Shown in pieces: positions 10,108 through 18,180 of a stretch of 64,000 nucleotides of DNA. Origin of the DNA: Streptomyces sp. STR69 (lineage in GTDB: Bacteria > Actinomycetota > Actinomycetes > Streptomycetales > Streptomycetaceae); assembly GCF_024519455.1 (NCBI RefSeq), contig NZ_JALJRY010000027.1:26108-90107 (forward strand), given 5' to 3'. How positions within the stretch are numbered: position 1 is the stretch's first letter; every line of letters begins with the position of its first letter. The notes below the pieces were generated by a model. The model saw nothing but the letters and a program-made list of their open reading frames with translations. It did not search any database and was not told the DNA's origin. Both the position numbers and the translations under genes were made by a program.

Positions 10108-10482
10108 ATGGTTAAACGGCCGCAGCTGCCCGAGGAGTTCCGGGCCGAGGCGCGTTCGGCCTTCGCTTTCCTGGTCGAGGGCGAGGGCTTCGCGCCGCCG
10201 GAGGACATAGACGGCGGGCTGCGCTATCTGCGCGCCGATCTGATGGTGCGCGTCTGGTTCCTGGGCGGCGCCGAATCGGAGGTCCTGACACGGCTGATCC
10301 CCCTGGCGCCGGACGGCACCAGGGGGAAAGGGGCTTGGCTGGACGATCTGTACAAGGCCGCCGCGTGCGGCCCGGCCCAGGACGTCCCCGTCTTCGCGTC
10401 GACCAGAAGAGGCGTGCTCAGACGGGTTCACCAGCACGCGGAGGCGTTGCGCAGGCTGCTGCCCCGCCTCCCCGTGCCGTGA
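10108..10482 (+). CDS. conserved small protein of unknown function
   Basis: 124 residues from ATG 10108 (MVKRPQLPEEFRAEAR); the frame extends 19 codons further upstream without a better ribosome site. Composition is normal for the genome. The protein looks soluble, mixed alpha/beta (SAFAFLVEGEGF, GLRYLRADLMVRVWFL) with a basic helical end (RRGVLRRVHQHAEALRRLL). No recognised motif, no signal peptide, no membrane segment. It ends 7 bp from the end of the convergent GH92 gene. I do not recognise the family. Confidence 0.7.
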   Translation: MVKRPQLPEEFRAEARSAFAFLVEGEGFAPPEDIDGGLRYLRADLMVRVWFLGGAESEVLTRLIPLAPDGTRGKGAWLDDLYKAAACGPAQDVPVFASTRRGVLRRVHQHAEALRRLLPRLPVP

Positions 10483-10489
10483 CCGTGCC

Positions 10490-13400
10490 TCAGGCCAGCA
10501 GCTCCACCTCCGCGAGCGTCGAGGAACTGTCCAGGACGAGGCGGTAGTGCGCGTACGAGCCCGGTGACTTGACCGAGAAGGCGCGCGTCTGCTTGGCCCA
10601 GGTGAAGGACTCGCCGGAGCGTCTGTCGAGCGTCTTCCACTTGCTGCCGTCGGCCGAGCCCTGGAGGGTCCAGCCGGTCGGTGCCGACGTGCGGTCCGTC
10701 GACGAGGTCAGCGTGTACTGGATGCCCTTGGTGGCCTTGGCGACCGGCAGGTCCACCGAGGTCACCGTCGCGGCCGTGGCCGACGTGTTGTCGAACAGGG
10801 CGCCGGTAGCGGCGAGTTGGTCGCTGCGGGGCGTCGGCACCTTGTCGTTCTTGGTGATCGACACCGGCGCCGCGTTCTTGCCGCTGCCCCACGTCGAGGG
10901 CTTGGAGCCCATGGAGAAGTCCAGCACTCCGCCCTTCTCCAGCAGCGAGTGCGGGAGCGAAGTCGACGTCCAGGCCTTGCCGTTGACCGTCAGACTCTGG
11001 ACGTAGACGTTCTTCGTGCTGTTCTTCGGCGCCTTGACGACCAGGTCCTTGCCGTTCTCCAGGTGGACGGTCGCCTTGGTGAACAGCGGGGAGCCGATGG
11101 TGTATTCGCCGCTGCCCATCACCAACGGGTAGAAGCCGAGCGCGGAGAAGAGGTACCAGGCCGACTGCTCGCCGTTGTCCTCGTCGCCGTGGTAGCCCTG
11201 CCCGATCTCGCTGCCGGTGTAGAGCCGCGACAGCACCTCGCGCACGTCCTTCTGCGCCTTCCAGGGCTCGCCGGCCGCGTCGTACATGTAAGTGACGTGG
11301 TGGGCGACCTGGTTGGAATGCCCGTACTGGCCCATCCGGACGTCCCGCGCCTCCGTCATCTCGTGGATGACACCGCCGTAGGAGCCGACGGTCGCGGACG
11401 AGGCCTTCTCCGGGGTGGCGAAGTACTCGTCGAGCTTGTCGCCCAGGGCCTTCTGGCCGCCGTAGAGGTTGGCGAGGCCGCGGCTGTCCTGCGGGGCGGT
11501 GAAGGCGTAGCCCCAGCCGTCGGTCTCCGTGTAGTCGTAACCCCAGATCTTCGGGTCGTAACTCGCCGAGTCCACCCGCCAGTTGCCCTTGGCGTCCTTG
11601 CCCTGGAAGAACCCGGCCTGCTTGTCGAAGAGGTTCACGTAGTCCTGGGCCCGGTTGAGGAAGTACTCGGACTCCTCCTTGTAGCGCTTCTCCCCGGTCT
11701 TCCTGTAGAGGGCCAGGCCCATCTGGGCGATGCCGTAGTCGTTGTTGTAGCCCTCCATGGCCCAGGAGAAGCCCTCGCCGGTGTCCGTGCTCGTGTAGCC
11801 GAGGAAGGGCGAGGTGGTCATGCCCTTGCGGCCGACGCCCGAGGAGGGCGGGACGACGGTGGCGTTCTTCACGGCCGCGTCGTAGGCCGACTTGGCGTCG
11901 AACTGCACGCCCTTGACGTACGCGTCCGCGAACGCGACGTCGGAGGAGGTGCCGGTCATCAGGTCCGCGTAGCCGGGGGAGGACCAGCGCGAGGTCCAGC
12001 CGCCGTCCTTGTACTGCTGCACGAACCCGTCGACCATCTCACCCGCCTGACCGGGCGTCAGGAGCGAGTACGCCGGCCAGGTGGTCCGATAGGTGTCCCA
12101 GAAGCCGTTGTTGACGTACACCTTGCCGTCCACGATCTTCGCACCGGTGTGCGTCGGGGTGTCCTGGCTCGGCATCGGGGAGAATGGCGAGGCGTACTGG
12201 TAGGTCGAACCGACCTTCTCGAAGCCGGAGTTGGGGTACAGGTACAGCCGGTACATGCTGGAGTAGAGCGTGGTCAGCTGGTCGGGGGTCGCGCCCTCCA
12301 CCTCGACCTTGCCGAGCAGCTTGTCCCACACCTTCTGGGCCTGGTCCTTGACCGTGTCGAAGGAGGTGCCGTCCGGGATCTCCTGGCGCAGGTTGTCCTT
12401 CGCCTGGTCGACGCTGATCAGCGAGGTGGCCAGGCGCAGGGTGACCGTGTGGTCGGCGCCCGCCTTGAACCGCAGATAGCCCTTGACCCCGGTGGACGAG
12501 CCGTCCGTCACCGGCGCGTCGAACACGCCGTAGACGAAGAGCCGGGTGGCGCCCGTGGACAGCCCGGACTTGACGTCGGAGTAGCCGGTGACGGTCCCGT
12601 TGGTCTTGTCGAGGGTCAGGCCCGCCTGCTCGGTGACGTTGTCGAAGATGACGCTCGCGTCGTCGCCGGGGTAGGTGAAGCGCAGCGAGGCCGCGTGGTC
12701 GGTCGGAGCCATCTCGGCCTTGAGACCGTTCTCGAACGTGACGCCGTAGTAGTACGGGCGCGCGGTCTCGTTCTCGTGCTTGAAGGCCAACTCCCGGGCG
12801 TTCGGGTCGGTGTTGGGGGTGCCCGAGGCCGCCGACGGCATCACCTGGAAGGTCTGCCGGTCGCCCATCCAGGGGCTGGGCTCATGGCTCAGGCTGAGCG
12901 CCTGGAGCGTCGGCAGGTTGGCGTCGTTGTTCGCTCGTGCGTAGTCGTACAGCCAGCTGAGCGACGACGAATTCGTCACCGGGGTCCAGAAGTTGAAGCC
13001 GTGCGGGAGAGCCGTCGCGGGGAAGTTGTTGCCGCGCGAGAAGCTGCCGCTGGAGTTGGTGCCCCGGGTGGTGAGCGCGTAGTCGGACAGATGCGCCTTC
13101 GGCTTGTCGGGTGCGACGCTCTTGATGCTCACGTCGTCCAGCCAGCCGCGGAACTTCGCCGGCCCGCTGGGGGAGTCGTAGGCCAGCAGGATCCGGTCGA
13201 CGGTCTTGCCGGCCGCGACCGAACCGATCCGCGAGAGCACGTTGTTCCACTGGTTGACGTAGAGGATCTTGGCGGCGCCCTGTCCCTGCGGGGTGAGCGC
13301 GAAGCCGTGCGAGTCCGTCGCGCCGAGGCCGCTGAGGTAGGTGCCGTCGGTGAAGGCGAGGTCGACGGAGACGTTCGTGGCGTCGTAGTCCAGATCGCCG

Positions 13401-14281
13401 TCGGCCATCTGCGGGAAGATCTTGTACGACAGCGCGGTGTCCCGGTCGACGGCCACGTTCACGTCGAAGACCTTGTTGTACGAGTAGGCCCGCCCCGTCG
13501 CCGTATGACGGCCCGCGTAGCGCAGTGCGCGCGTCCCGGTGAAGCCGGCGCCCGCCTTGGCCGTGGGGGAGCCGCTGGGGCCGTGGTCGACCAGCGAGAG
13601 CATGTCCTCGGGGATCGGGGCGGTGGAGCCGCCCGTCGAGAACTGGACGTCGGCGAGCTGCAGGATGTCGCCGCCGTTGTTCCTGCTCACGTCCAGCCGG
13701 AAGTGCTGGTACTCGGCCGGCTCGGCGAGGTCGTACGACTTGGTCTGGAACCGTGCGGAGAACGACTCGCCGGAGCGGGTGTCGACGGTCTTCCAGTCCT
13801 TGCCGTCGGTCGACCCCTGGAGCGTCCAGTCCTGCGGGTCGCGCTCGTCGTGGTCATTGGCCGAAGTCAGCGCATACGTCACTATTTTGAGTGGTTTGTC
13901 CAGGTCGAACTCGACCCAGCCCGTGGGCGCGAAGGTGAGCCACTTGGTGCCGGACTCGGCGTCGACGAGGTTCTCCTTCACCTCGCCCGCACCGGTGTTC
14001 TCGCCGCTGGCCCGCAGGTCCGTGACGTGGTCGTCCACATTGCCGGGGATGCCGCTGGTGTATCCCCCGTCGACACCGGAGGCCCGCTTGGAGCCGTCCG
14101 GCGCGGTGTCCACGGTGTTCAGCCAGTCCGGCGCCGGATCGCCCGTCTCGAAGGAGGAGGCGAACTCCCCGGCCGGAGCGGGGGCCTTGACGGGCAGCGC
14201 CACGGCCGCCCCCTGCGAGCCCGCCACCAGAGCGACGGCGGCCACCGAAACGGCCGCCGAACCCCACCATCTGTGATGCAT
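10490..14281 (-). CDS. secreted GH92 alpha-mannosidase-family protein flanked by F5/8-type C domains
   Basis: 1263 residues from ATG 14281, which follows GGGAGGAT; the frame runs 13 codons further but the signal peptide (HHRWWGSAAVSVAAVALVAG) fits this start. A discoidin (F5/8 type C) domain lies at about 125-215 (DWTLQGSTDGKDWKTVDTRS) and a second at about 1160-1263 (GWTLQGSADGSKWKTLDRRS); the two are clearly related. The GH92 catalytic region lies between them, with HGYHGDEDNGEQSAWYLFSA-type sequence near 1027 supplying the family's acidic residues. Predicted extracellular exo-alpha-mannosidase bound to glycans through both ends. The operator at 14307 is identical to one before the GH92 at 6768. 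Linkage specificity cannot be read from sequence. Confidence 0.93.
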   Translation of the reverse strand: MHHRWWGSAAVSVAAVALVAGSQGAAVALPVKAPAPAGEFASSFETGDPAPDWLNTVDTAPDGSKRASGVDGGYTSGIPGNVDDHVTDLRASGENTGAGEVKENLVDAESGTKWLTFAPTGWVEFDLDKPLKIVTYALTSANDHDERDPQDWTLQGSTDGKDWKTVDTRSGESFSARFQTKSYDLAEPAEYQHFRLDVSRNNGGDILQLADVQFSTGGSTAPIPEDMLSLVDHGPSGSPTAKAGAGFTGTRALRYAGRHTATGRAYSYNKVFDVNVAVDRDTALSYKIFPQMADGDLDYDATNVSVDLAFTDGTYLSGLGATDSHGFALTPQGQGAAKILYVNQWNNVLSRIGSVAAGKTVDRILLAYDSPSGPAKFRGWLDDVSIKSVAPDKPKAHLSDYALTTRGTNSSGSFSRGNNFPATALPHGFNFWTPVTNSSSLSWLYDYARANNDANLPTLQALSLSHEPSPWMGDRQTFQVMPSAASGTPNTDPNARELAFKHENETARPYYYGVTFENGLKAEMAPTDHAASLRFTYPGDDASVIFDNVTEQAGLTLDKTNGTVTGYSDVKSGLSTGATRLFVYGVFDAPVTDGSSTGVKGYLRFKAGADHTVTLRLATSLISVDQAKDNLRQEIPDGTSFDTVKDQAQKVWDKLLGKVEVEGATPDQLTTLYSSMYRLYLYPNSGFEKVGSTYQYASPFSPMPSQDTPTHTGAKIVDGKVYVNNGFWDTYRTTWPAYSLLTPGQAGEMVDGFVQQYKDGGWTSRWSSPGYADLMTGTSSDVAFADAYVKGVQFDAKSAYDAAVKNATVVPPSSGVGRKGMTTSPFLGYTSTDTGEGFSWAMEGYNNDYGIAQMGLALYRKTGEKRYKEESEYFLNRAQDYVNLFDKQAGFFQGKDAKGNWRVDSASYDPKIWGYDYTETDGWGYAFTAPQDSRGLANLYGGQKALGDKLDEYFATPEKASSATVGSYGGVIHEMTEARDVRMGQYGHSNQVAHHVTYMYDAAGEPWKAQKDVREVLSRLYTGSEIGQGYHGDEDNGEQSAWYLFSALGFYPLVMGSGEYTIGSPLFTKATVHLENGKDLVVKAPKNSTKNVYVQSLTVNGKAWTSTSLPHSLLEKGGVLDFSMGSKPSTWGSGKNAAPVSITKNDKVPTPRSDQLAATGALFDNTSATAATVTSVDLPVAKATKGIQYTLTSSTDRTSAPTGWTLQGSADGSKWKTLDRRSGESFTWAKQTRAFSVKSPGSYAHYRLVLDSSSTLAEVELLA

Positions 14282-14306
14282 ACGAGGGCATCCTCCCGCC
14301 ACGTGA

Positions 14307-14318
14307 GACAACGTTGTC
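14307..14318. promoter_or_regulatory. GACAACGTTGTC operator, copy 3 (second GH92 gene)
   Basis: Identical to the palindrome at 6557-6568 and only 26 bp upstream of the GH92 start, where a bound repressor would block initiation. Confidence 0.7.
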
Positions 14319-14508
14319 AATTCTGCCGCGCAAGCAACAGTAGGGAGTCAAGTGGCCAGGGATGTCAAGGGTGTTGAGTGCGGCATTCGAGCGCAATAGC
14401 GGGGATTTCTCCGGCATCGAACGCACAGGGCCTTCATATTTCCGCGAGGTCTCACTTCGGAAAAGACCGACAACCTACCCTGCATTCGATCTTGCTCTGT
14501 CGACCGGA

Positions 14509-14524
14509 AGTGGACTATACCTGT
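14509..14524. promoter_or_regulatory. DasR-type (dre) operator upstream of ngcE
   Basis: AGTGGACTATACCTGT closely matches the DasR-responsive element consensus (a 16-bp near-palindrome around TGGTCTAGACCA). It lies 98 bp upstream of the ngcE start. DasR is the GlcN-6-phosphate-responsive GntR repressor of GlcNAc/chitin genes, so this fits the importer downstream. Confidence 0.75.
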
Positions 14525-14621
14525 CGGCGTTCCACCCCTGCACGAACCAGCTCGACCTGACCGCGGTGCCGGGGAGGATCCGGTTCACCGCCTGAGTCCT
14601 GGAGAAGGCGAGGACTTGAGC

Positions 14622-16088
14622 ATGGGATCCACTTCCGCCGAGAACCGTTTTTCCGACAGCACCGGCGCACAGGGCGTCGGCCGCCGAGATCTGATCAAGA
14701 GGTCGGCCGCACTCGGCCTGATCTCCGTTCCGGCCATGAGCTTCCTGTCGGCCTGTGCGAGCAGCGACAGCGGCTCGGACAAGAAGGCCAAGGCGGGCAC
14801 GAAGACCGCGAAGAACCCGCTGGCGGTGAACGACACCGCACAGATGGAGTTCGTGCTCTTCGACGGCGGCTTCGGAAAGGAGTACGCCGAGGACGCCGTC
14901 AAGATCTACGAGCAGAACTTCCCCAAGGCGAAGGTCAAGTTCTCCGCCACCCAGAAGATCCAGTCGACGCTGCAGCCCCGCTTCAACCAGGGCACCCCGC
15001 CGGACCTGATCGACAACTCCGGTGCCGAGCAGATGGACATGGGTGTCCTCGTCGGCAAGAAGCAGCTCAGCGACCTCACCCCGCTGCTGGACGCGCCCTC
15101 CTACGACGACCCGTCGAAGAAGGTCCGCGACACCTTGCGGCCCGGCATCGTCGAGATGGGCCAGTTCGACGGCGACCCGGTCTGGATCATGTACTACGCC
15201 TACACCGTGTACGGCGTCTGGTACTCGCAGAAGGCCCTGGACGCGCTCGACGAGAAGTACCCCGAGACCTGGGACCAGATGCTCGCGGTCTGCGAGAAGG
15301 CCAAGAAGAAGGGCATGGCGGGCTGGACCTACGCGGGCAAGTACCCGTACTACCTCCCGTTCTCGCTCTACCCGATGATCGGCAAGGTCGGCGGCCGTGA
15401 GGTCCTCGACGCGATCGACAACCTGGAGCCGAACGCCTGGAAGCACCCGGCTGTGAAGGCCTGTTTCGACGCCTACTACGAGCTGTTCAAGAAGGGCTAC
15501 ATCCTCAAGGGCACGCCCGGTATCGACCACATCCAGTCGCAGACCGCGTGGGCGGAGGGCAAGGCGCTGTTCATCCCGAACGGCTCCTGGGTGGAGAACG
15601 AGTCCGCCAACGTCATCCCCAAGGACTTCAACCTCGCCGTCTCCGCGCCGACCGGCATCGACAGCTCCGACAAGATGCCCTTCGGCACCATCTGGGCGTC
15701 CGGCGGTGAACCCTTCATCGTCCCGGCCAAGGCGGCCAACGCGGCGGGCGGCATGGAGCAGTTGCGCATCATGCTCAGCGAGGCCTCGTCGAAGAACTTC
15801 ACCAGCAAGGTGAAGTCACTGACCGCGTACAACGGCGGCACCGACGGGATCACCCTCACGCCGGGCCTCACCTCCGGTGTGGCGGCGCTGAAGCTGGCCG
15901 GCGACAACGTGCTCAACCCGCGCCTTCAGGACTGGTACGTGCAGTTGCAGAAGGAGCAGATCGGTGTGGCGGGTCTCGGCGAGATGATGGCCGGACGGGC
16001 CACCCCGGCCGAGACCATCAAGAAGATCCAGGGCTTCGCCGACGCGGCGGCCAAGGACACGTCGATCAAGCACTACAAGCACCAGTGA
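14622..16088 (+). CDS. ngcE: NgcE, N-acetylglucosamine/N,N'-diacetylchitobiose-binding lipoprotein
   Basis: Solute-binding component of a CUT1-type ABC importer, 488 residues, anchored outside the membrane. The export signal has twin arginines (GRRDLIKRSAALGL) and a lipobox LSAC with Cys45, so a Tat-exported lipoprotein is likely. The body matches family-1 extracellular sugar-binding proteins, and I recognise it as NgcE, known from S. olivaceoviridis and S. coelicolor to bind GlcNAc and chitobiose. ATG 14622 is preferred over TTG 14616 because it is spaced 8 nt from GAGG. First gene of ngcEFG, behind a DasR-type site. No ATPase gene lies in the operon; Streptomyces sugar importers of this type share the MsiK ATPase encoded elsewhere. 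Confidence 0.92.
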   Translation: MGSTSAENRFSDSTGAQGVGRRDLIKRSAALGLISVPAMSFLSACASSDSGSDKKAKAGTKTAKNPLAVNDTAQMEFVLFDGGFGKEYAEDAVKIYEQNFPKAKVKFSATQKIQSTLQPRFNQGTPPDLIDNSGAEQMDMGVLVGKKQLSDLTPLLDAPSYDDPSKKVRDTLRPGIVEMGQFDGDPVWIMYYAYTVYGVWYSQKALDALDEKYPETWDQMLAVCEKAKKKGMAGWTYAGKYPYYLPFSLYPMIGKVGGREVLDAIDNLEPNAWKHPAVKACFDAYYELFKKGYILKGTPGIDHIQSQTAWAEGKALFIPNGSWVENESANVIPKDFNLAVSAPTGIDSSDKMPFGTIWASGGEPFIVPAKAANAAGGMEQLRIMLSEASSKNFTSKVKSLTAYNGGTDGITLTPGLTSGVAALKLAGDNVLNPRLQDWYVQLQKEQIGVAGLGEMMAGRATPAETIKKIQGFADAAAKDTSIKHYKHQ

Positions 16089-16137
16089 GGATCCGTCACC
16101 AGCGGCGGCGCCCGCCCAGAGAACGGGGTCGGTAGCA

Positions 16138-17064
16138 ATGCAGCACGGCAAGTACCGGTTCATCGTGGGGTTCCTGACCGTTCCCCTCGGGCTGTACGTG
16201 CTTTTCGTCGTATGGCCCTTCATCCAGTCCATCTACTATTCGTTCACGGACTGGACGGGGCTGAGCCCGGAATTCAAAATGGTCGGCTTCGACAACTACA
16301 AGAGAATGTTCCACGACGAGATCTTCTGGAAATCGTTGCAGCACAGTCTCCTGTTCGCGTTGGTGCTGCCGCTGGTGACGATCAGTCTGGCGCTGTTCTT
16401 CGCTTTCATGATCAATGTGGGCGGACGGCGCCGGACGGGCGGCCCGGTGGTCTCGGGCGTCCGCGGCTCCTCCTTCTACAAGATCGTCTATTTCTTCCCG
16501 CAGGTCCTCTCGATCGCGATCGTCGCCCTGTTGTTCGCCTTCGCGTACAACCCGGACAGCGGCGCGATCAACTCCTTTCTCCGCGGGATCGGACTCGGCA
16601 GCATCCAGCCGCTGTGGCTCGGCGATCCGAGCCTCGCGCTGTGGTGTGTGATGGCGGTCCTCGTCTGGTCCACGGTCGGCTTCTTCGTGGTCCTCTTCTC
16701 CGCCGGTATGGCGTCCATTCCTGCGGAGTTGTACGAGGCGGCGCTGCTCGACGGCGCCAACCGGATGACCACGTTCTTCCGCCTCACCCTGCCGCTTTTG
16801 TGGGACACCGTGATGTCCGGCTGGGTCTACATGGGCATCCTGGCGCTGGGTGCCGAGTCGTTCGCGGTCGTACAGATCATGACGACCGGACCGGGCGGTC
16901 CCGACTACTCGACCACCGTCATGGTCCTGTACGTGTACCAGAAGGCGTTCCGAGACGGACAGGCCGCCTACGCGACCACCATCGGCGTCGCCCTGCTCGT
17001 CGTCACGCTGGCCTTCGCGGCGATCGTGATGCGACTGGGCCGCCGTGAGCGGCTGGAGTTTTGA
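16138..17064 (+). CDS. ngcF: NgcF, sugar ABC transporter permease
   Basis: 308-residue inner-membrane permease of the CUT1 family, partner of NgcE and NgcG. About six membrane helices are visible (FLTVPLGLYVLFVVWPFI, FALVLPLVTISLALFFAFMI, VLSIAIVALLFAFAY). The EAA loop that docks the ATPase is at AELYEAALLDGANRMTTFFR. A glycine/arginine-rich cytoplasmic insert (VGGRRRTGGPVVSG) follows the second helix. The start follows ngcE by 49 bp, and the stop is 4 bp from the ngcG start codon, so the three are one operon. Confidence 0.92.
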   Translation: MQHGKYRFIVGFLTVPLGLYVLFVVWPFIQSIYYSFTDWTGLSPEFKMVGFDNYKRMFHDEIFWKSLQHSLLFALVLPLVTISLALFFAFMINVGGRRRTGGPVVSGVRGSSFYKIVYFFPQVLSIAIVALLFAFAYNPDSGAINSFLRGIGLGSIQPLWLGDPSLALWCVMAVLVWSTVGFFVVLFSAGMASIPAELYEAALLDGANRMTTFFRLTLPLLWDTVMSGWVYMGILALGAESFAVVQIMTTGPGGPDYSTTVMVLYVYQKAFRDGQAAYATTIGVALLVVTLAFAAIVMRLGRRERLEF

Positions 17065-17068
17065 TCAC

Positions 17069-17998
17069 ATGAAGACGACCGAGACCCCCGCCCCCGTGCC
17101 GGCCGAGCCCGGTGTCCCCGTCGCCAAGGTCGGCACATCCGCCGGGGACCCGCCGAAGCGGAAGAAGAAGAAAGAGGGCAGAGTCCTCAATGTCTTCTCG
17201 CACGGCATGCTCATCCTGTGGGCCTTCATGGTCGTCCTGCCGCTCCTCTGGGCGGTGATGACGTCCTTCAAGAGCGACAGCGCCATCTTCAGCTCGCCCT
17301 GGGCACTGCCGGACAAACTGCACTTCGACAACTGGGCGCGCGCCTGGACCGACGCCAACATGAGCGACTACTTCTTCAACACCATTCTGGTGGTGGGTGG
17401 TTCACTCATCGGCACGCTGGTGCTCGGTTCGATGGCCGCGTACGTGCTCGCCCGGTTCGACTTCCCGGGCAACCGCTTCATCTACTTCCTCTTCATCGGC
17501 GGCATGAGCTTCCCGATCATGCTGGCCCTGGTCCCGCTGTTCTACGTCGTCAACAACATGGGGTTGCTCAACACGATCCACGGGCTGATCCTGGTCTACA
17601 TCGCGTACTCGCTGCCGTTCACGGTCTTCTTCCTGACCGCGTTCTTCCGCACGCTGCCCACCTCGGTGGCGGAGGCGGCGTTCGTGGACGGGGCCTCGCA
17701 CACCCGGACGTTCTTCCAGATCATGCTGCCGATGGCCAAGCCGGGCCTGATCAGCGTGGGGATCTTCAACTTCCTGGGGCAGTGGAACCAGTACATGCTG
17801 CCGACGGTCCTGAACACCGACCCGGACAAGCGGGTCCTCACCCAGGGCCTGGTGCAGCTCGCCGCCAGCCAGGGCTACAAGGGCGACTGGTCCGGTCTCT
17901 TCGCCGGTCTGGTGATGGCGATGCTTCCGGTACTTGCTGCATACATCGTCTTCCAGCGTCAGGTGGTGCAGGGGCTGACGGCGGGAGCTCTCAAGTAG
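17069..17998 (+). CDS. ngcG: NgcG, sugar ABC transporter permease
   Basis: Second CUT1 permease, 309 residues. ATG 17069 has GGAG ten bases upstream; an in-frame GTG at 17045 lies inside ngcF and is not needed. The N-terminus is a 45-residue proline-, then lysine-rich cytoplasmic tail (PPKRKKKKEG) before six helices. The EAA loop is TSVAEAAFVDGASHTRTFF. Last gene of the ngc operon; a terminator-like hairpin follows at 18015. Confidence 0.92.
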   Translation: MKTTETPAPVPAEPGVPVAKVGTSAGDPPKRKKKKEGRVLNVFSHGMLILWAFMVVLPLLWAVMTSFKSDSAIFSSPWALPDKLHFDNWARAWTDANMSDYFFNTILVVGGSLIGTLVLGSMAAYVLARFDFPGNRFIYFLFIGGMSFPIMLALVPLFYVVNNMGLLNTIHGLILVYIAYSLPFTVFFLTAFFRTLPTSVAEAAFVDGASHTRTFFQIMLPMAKPGLISVGIFNFLGQWNQYMLPTVLNTDPDKRVLTQGLVQLAASQGYKGDWSGLFAGLVMAMLPVLAAYIVFQRQVVQGLTAGALK

Positions 17999-18014
17999 CG
18001 CCCCGCTAGGGGCT

Positions 18015-18052
18015 CGTGCGTGCCGCTCCAGGCCTCTGGGGCGGCCTGCACG
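18015..18052 (+). terminator. terminator-like hairpin after ngcEFG
   Basis: CGTGC-GT-GCCGCTCC, loop AGGCCTCT, GGGGCGGC-CT-GCACG: two paired blocks with one internal mismatch pair and one G.T pair. It has no U tract, as usual for Streptomyces terminators. Confidence 0.6.
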
Positions 18053-18180
18053 CATGTGTGCAACTACCCGGATGCGGTTCAACCTCTTGACGGGAGGCGG
18101 CCCTAACGGCTCAGCTTAGAGTTCACTAGTTGGACATAGACGGGGCCTCATCGATGCGGTCCCGCGCGCAGGAGGTCGTC

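Larger units (their letters stand above)
14282..14621. other. 340-bp divergent intergenic region between the GH92 gene and ngcE
   Basis: Contains the GH92 operator (14307-14318) and the DasR-type site (14509-14524). No gene seen; short frames here lack ribosome sites and family similarity. Confidence 0.6.

Noticed and set aside
10817..14377. 1186-codon plus-strand frame opposite the second GH92 gene
   Set aside because: Antisense shadow of a GC-rich gene: composition is Arg/Val/Gly-rich with no domain, and the minus-strand frame has clear GH92 and F5/8 motifs.
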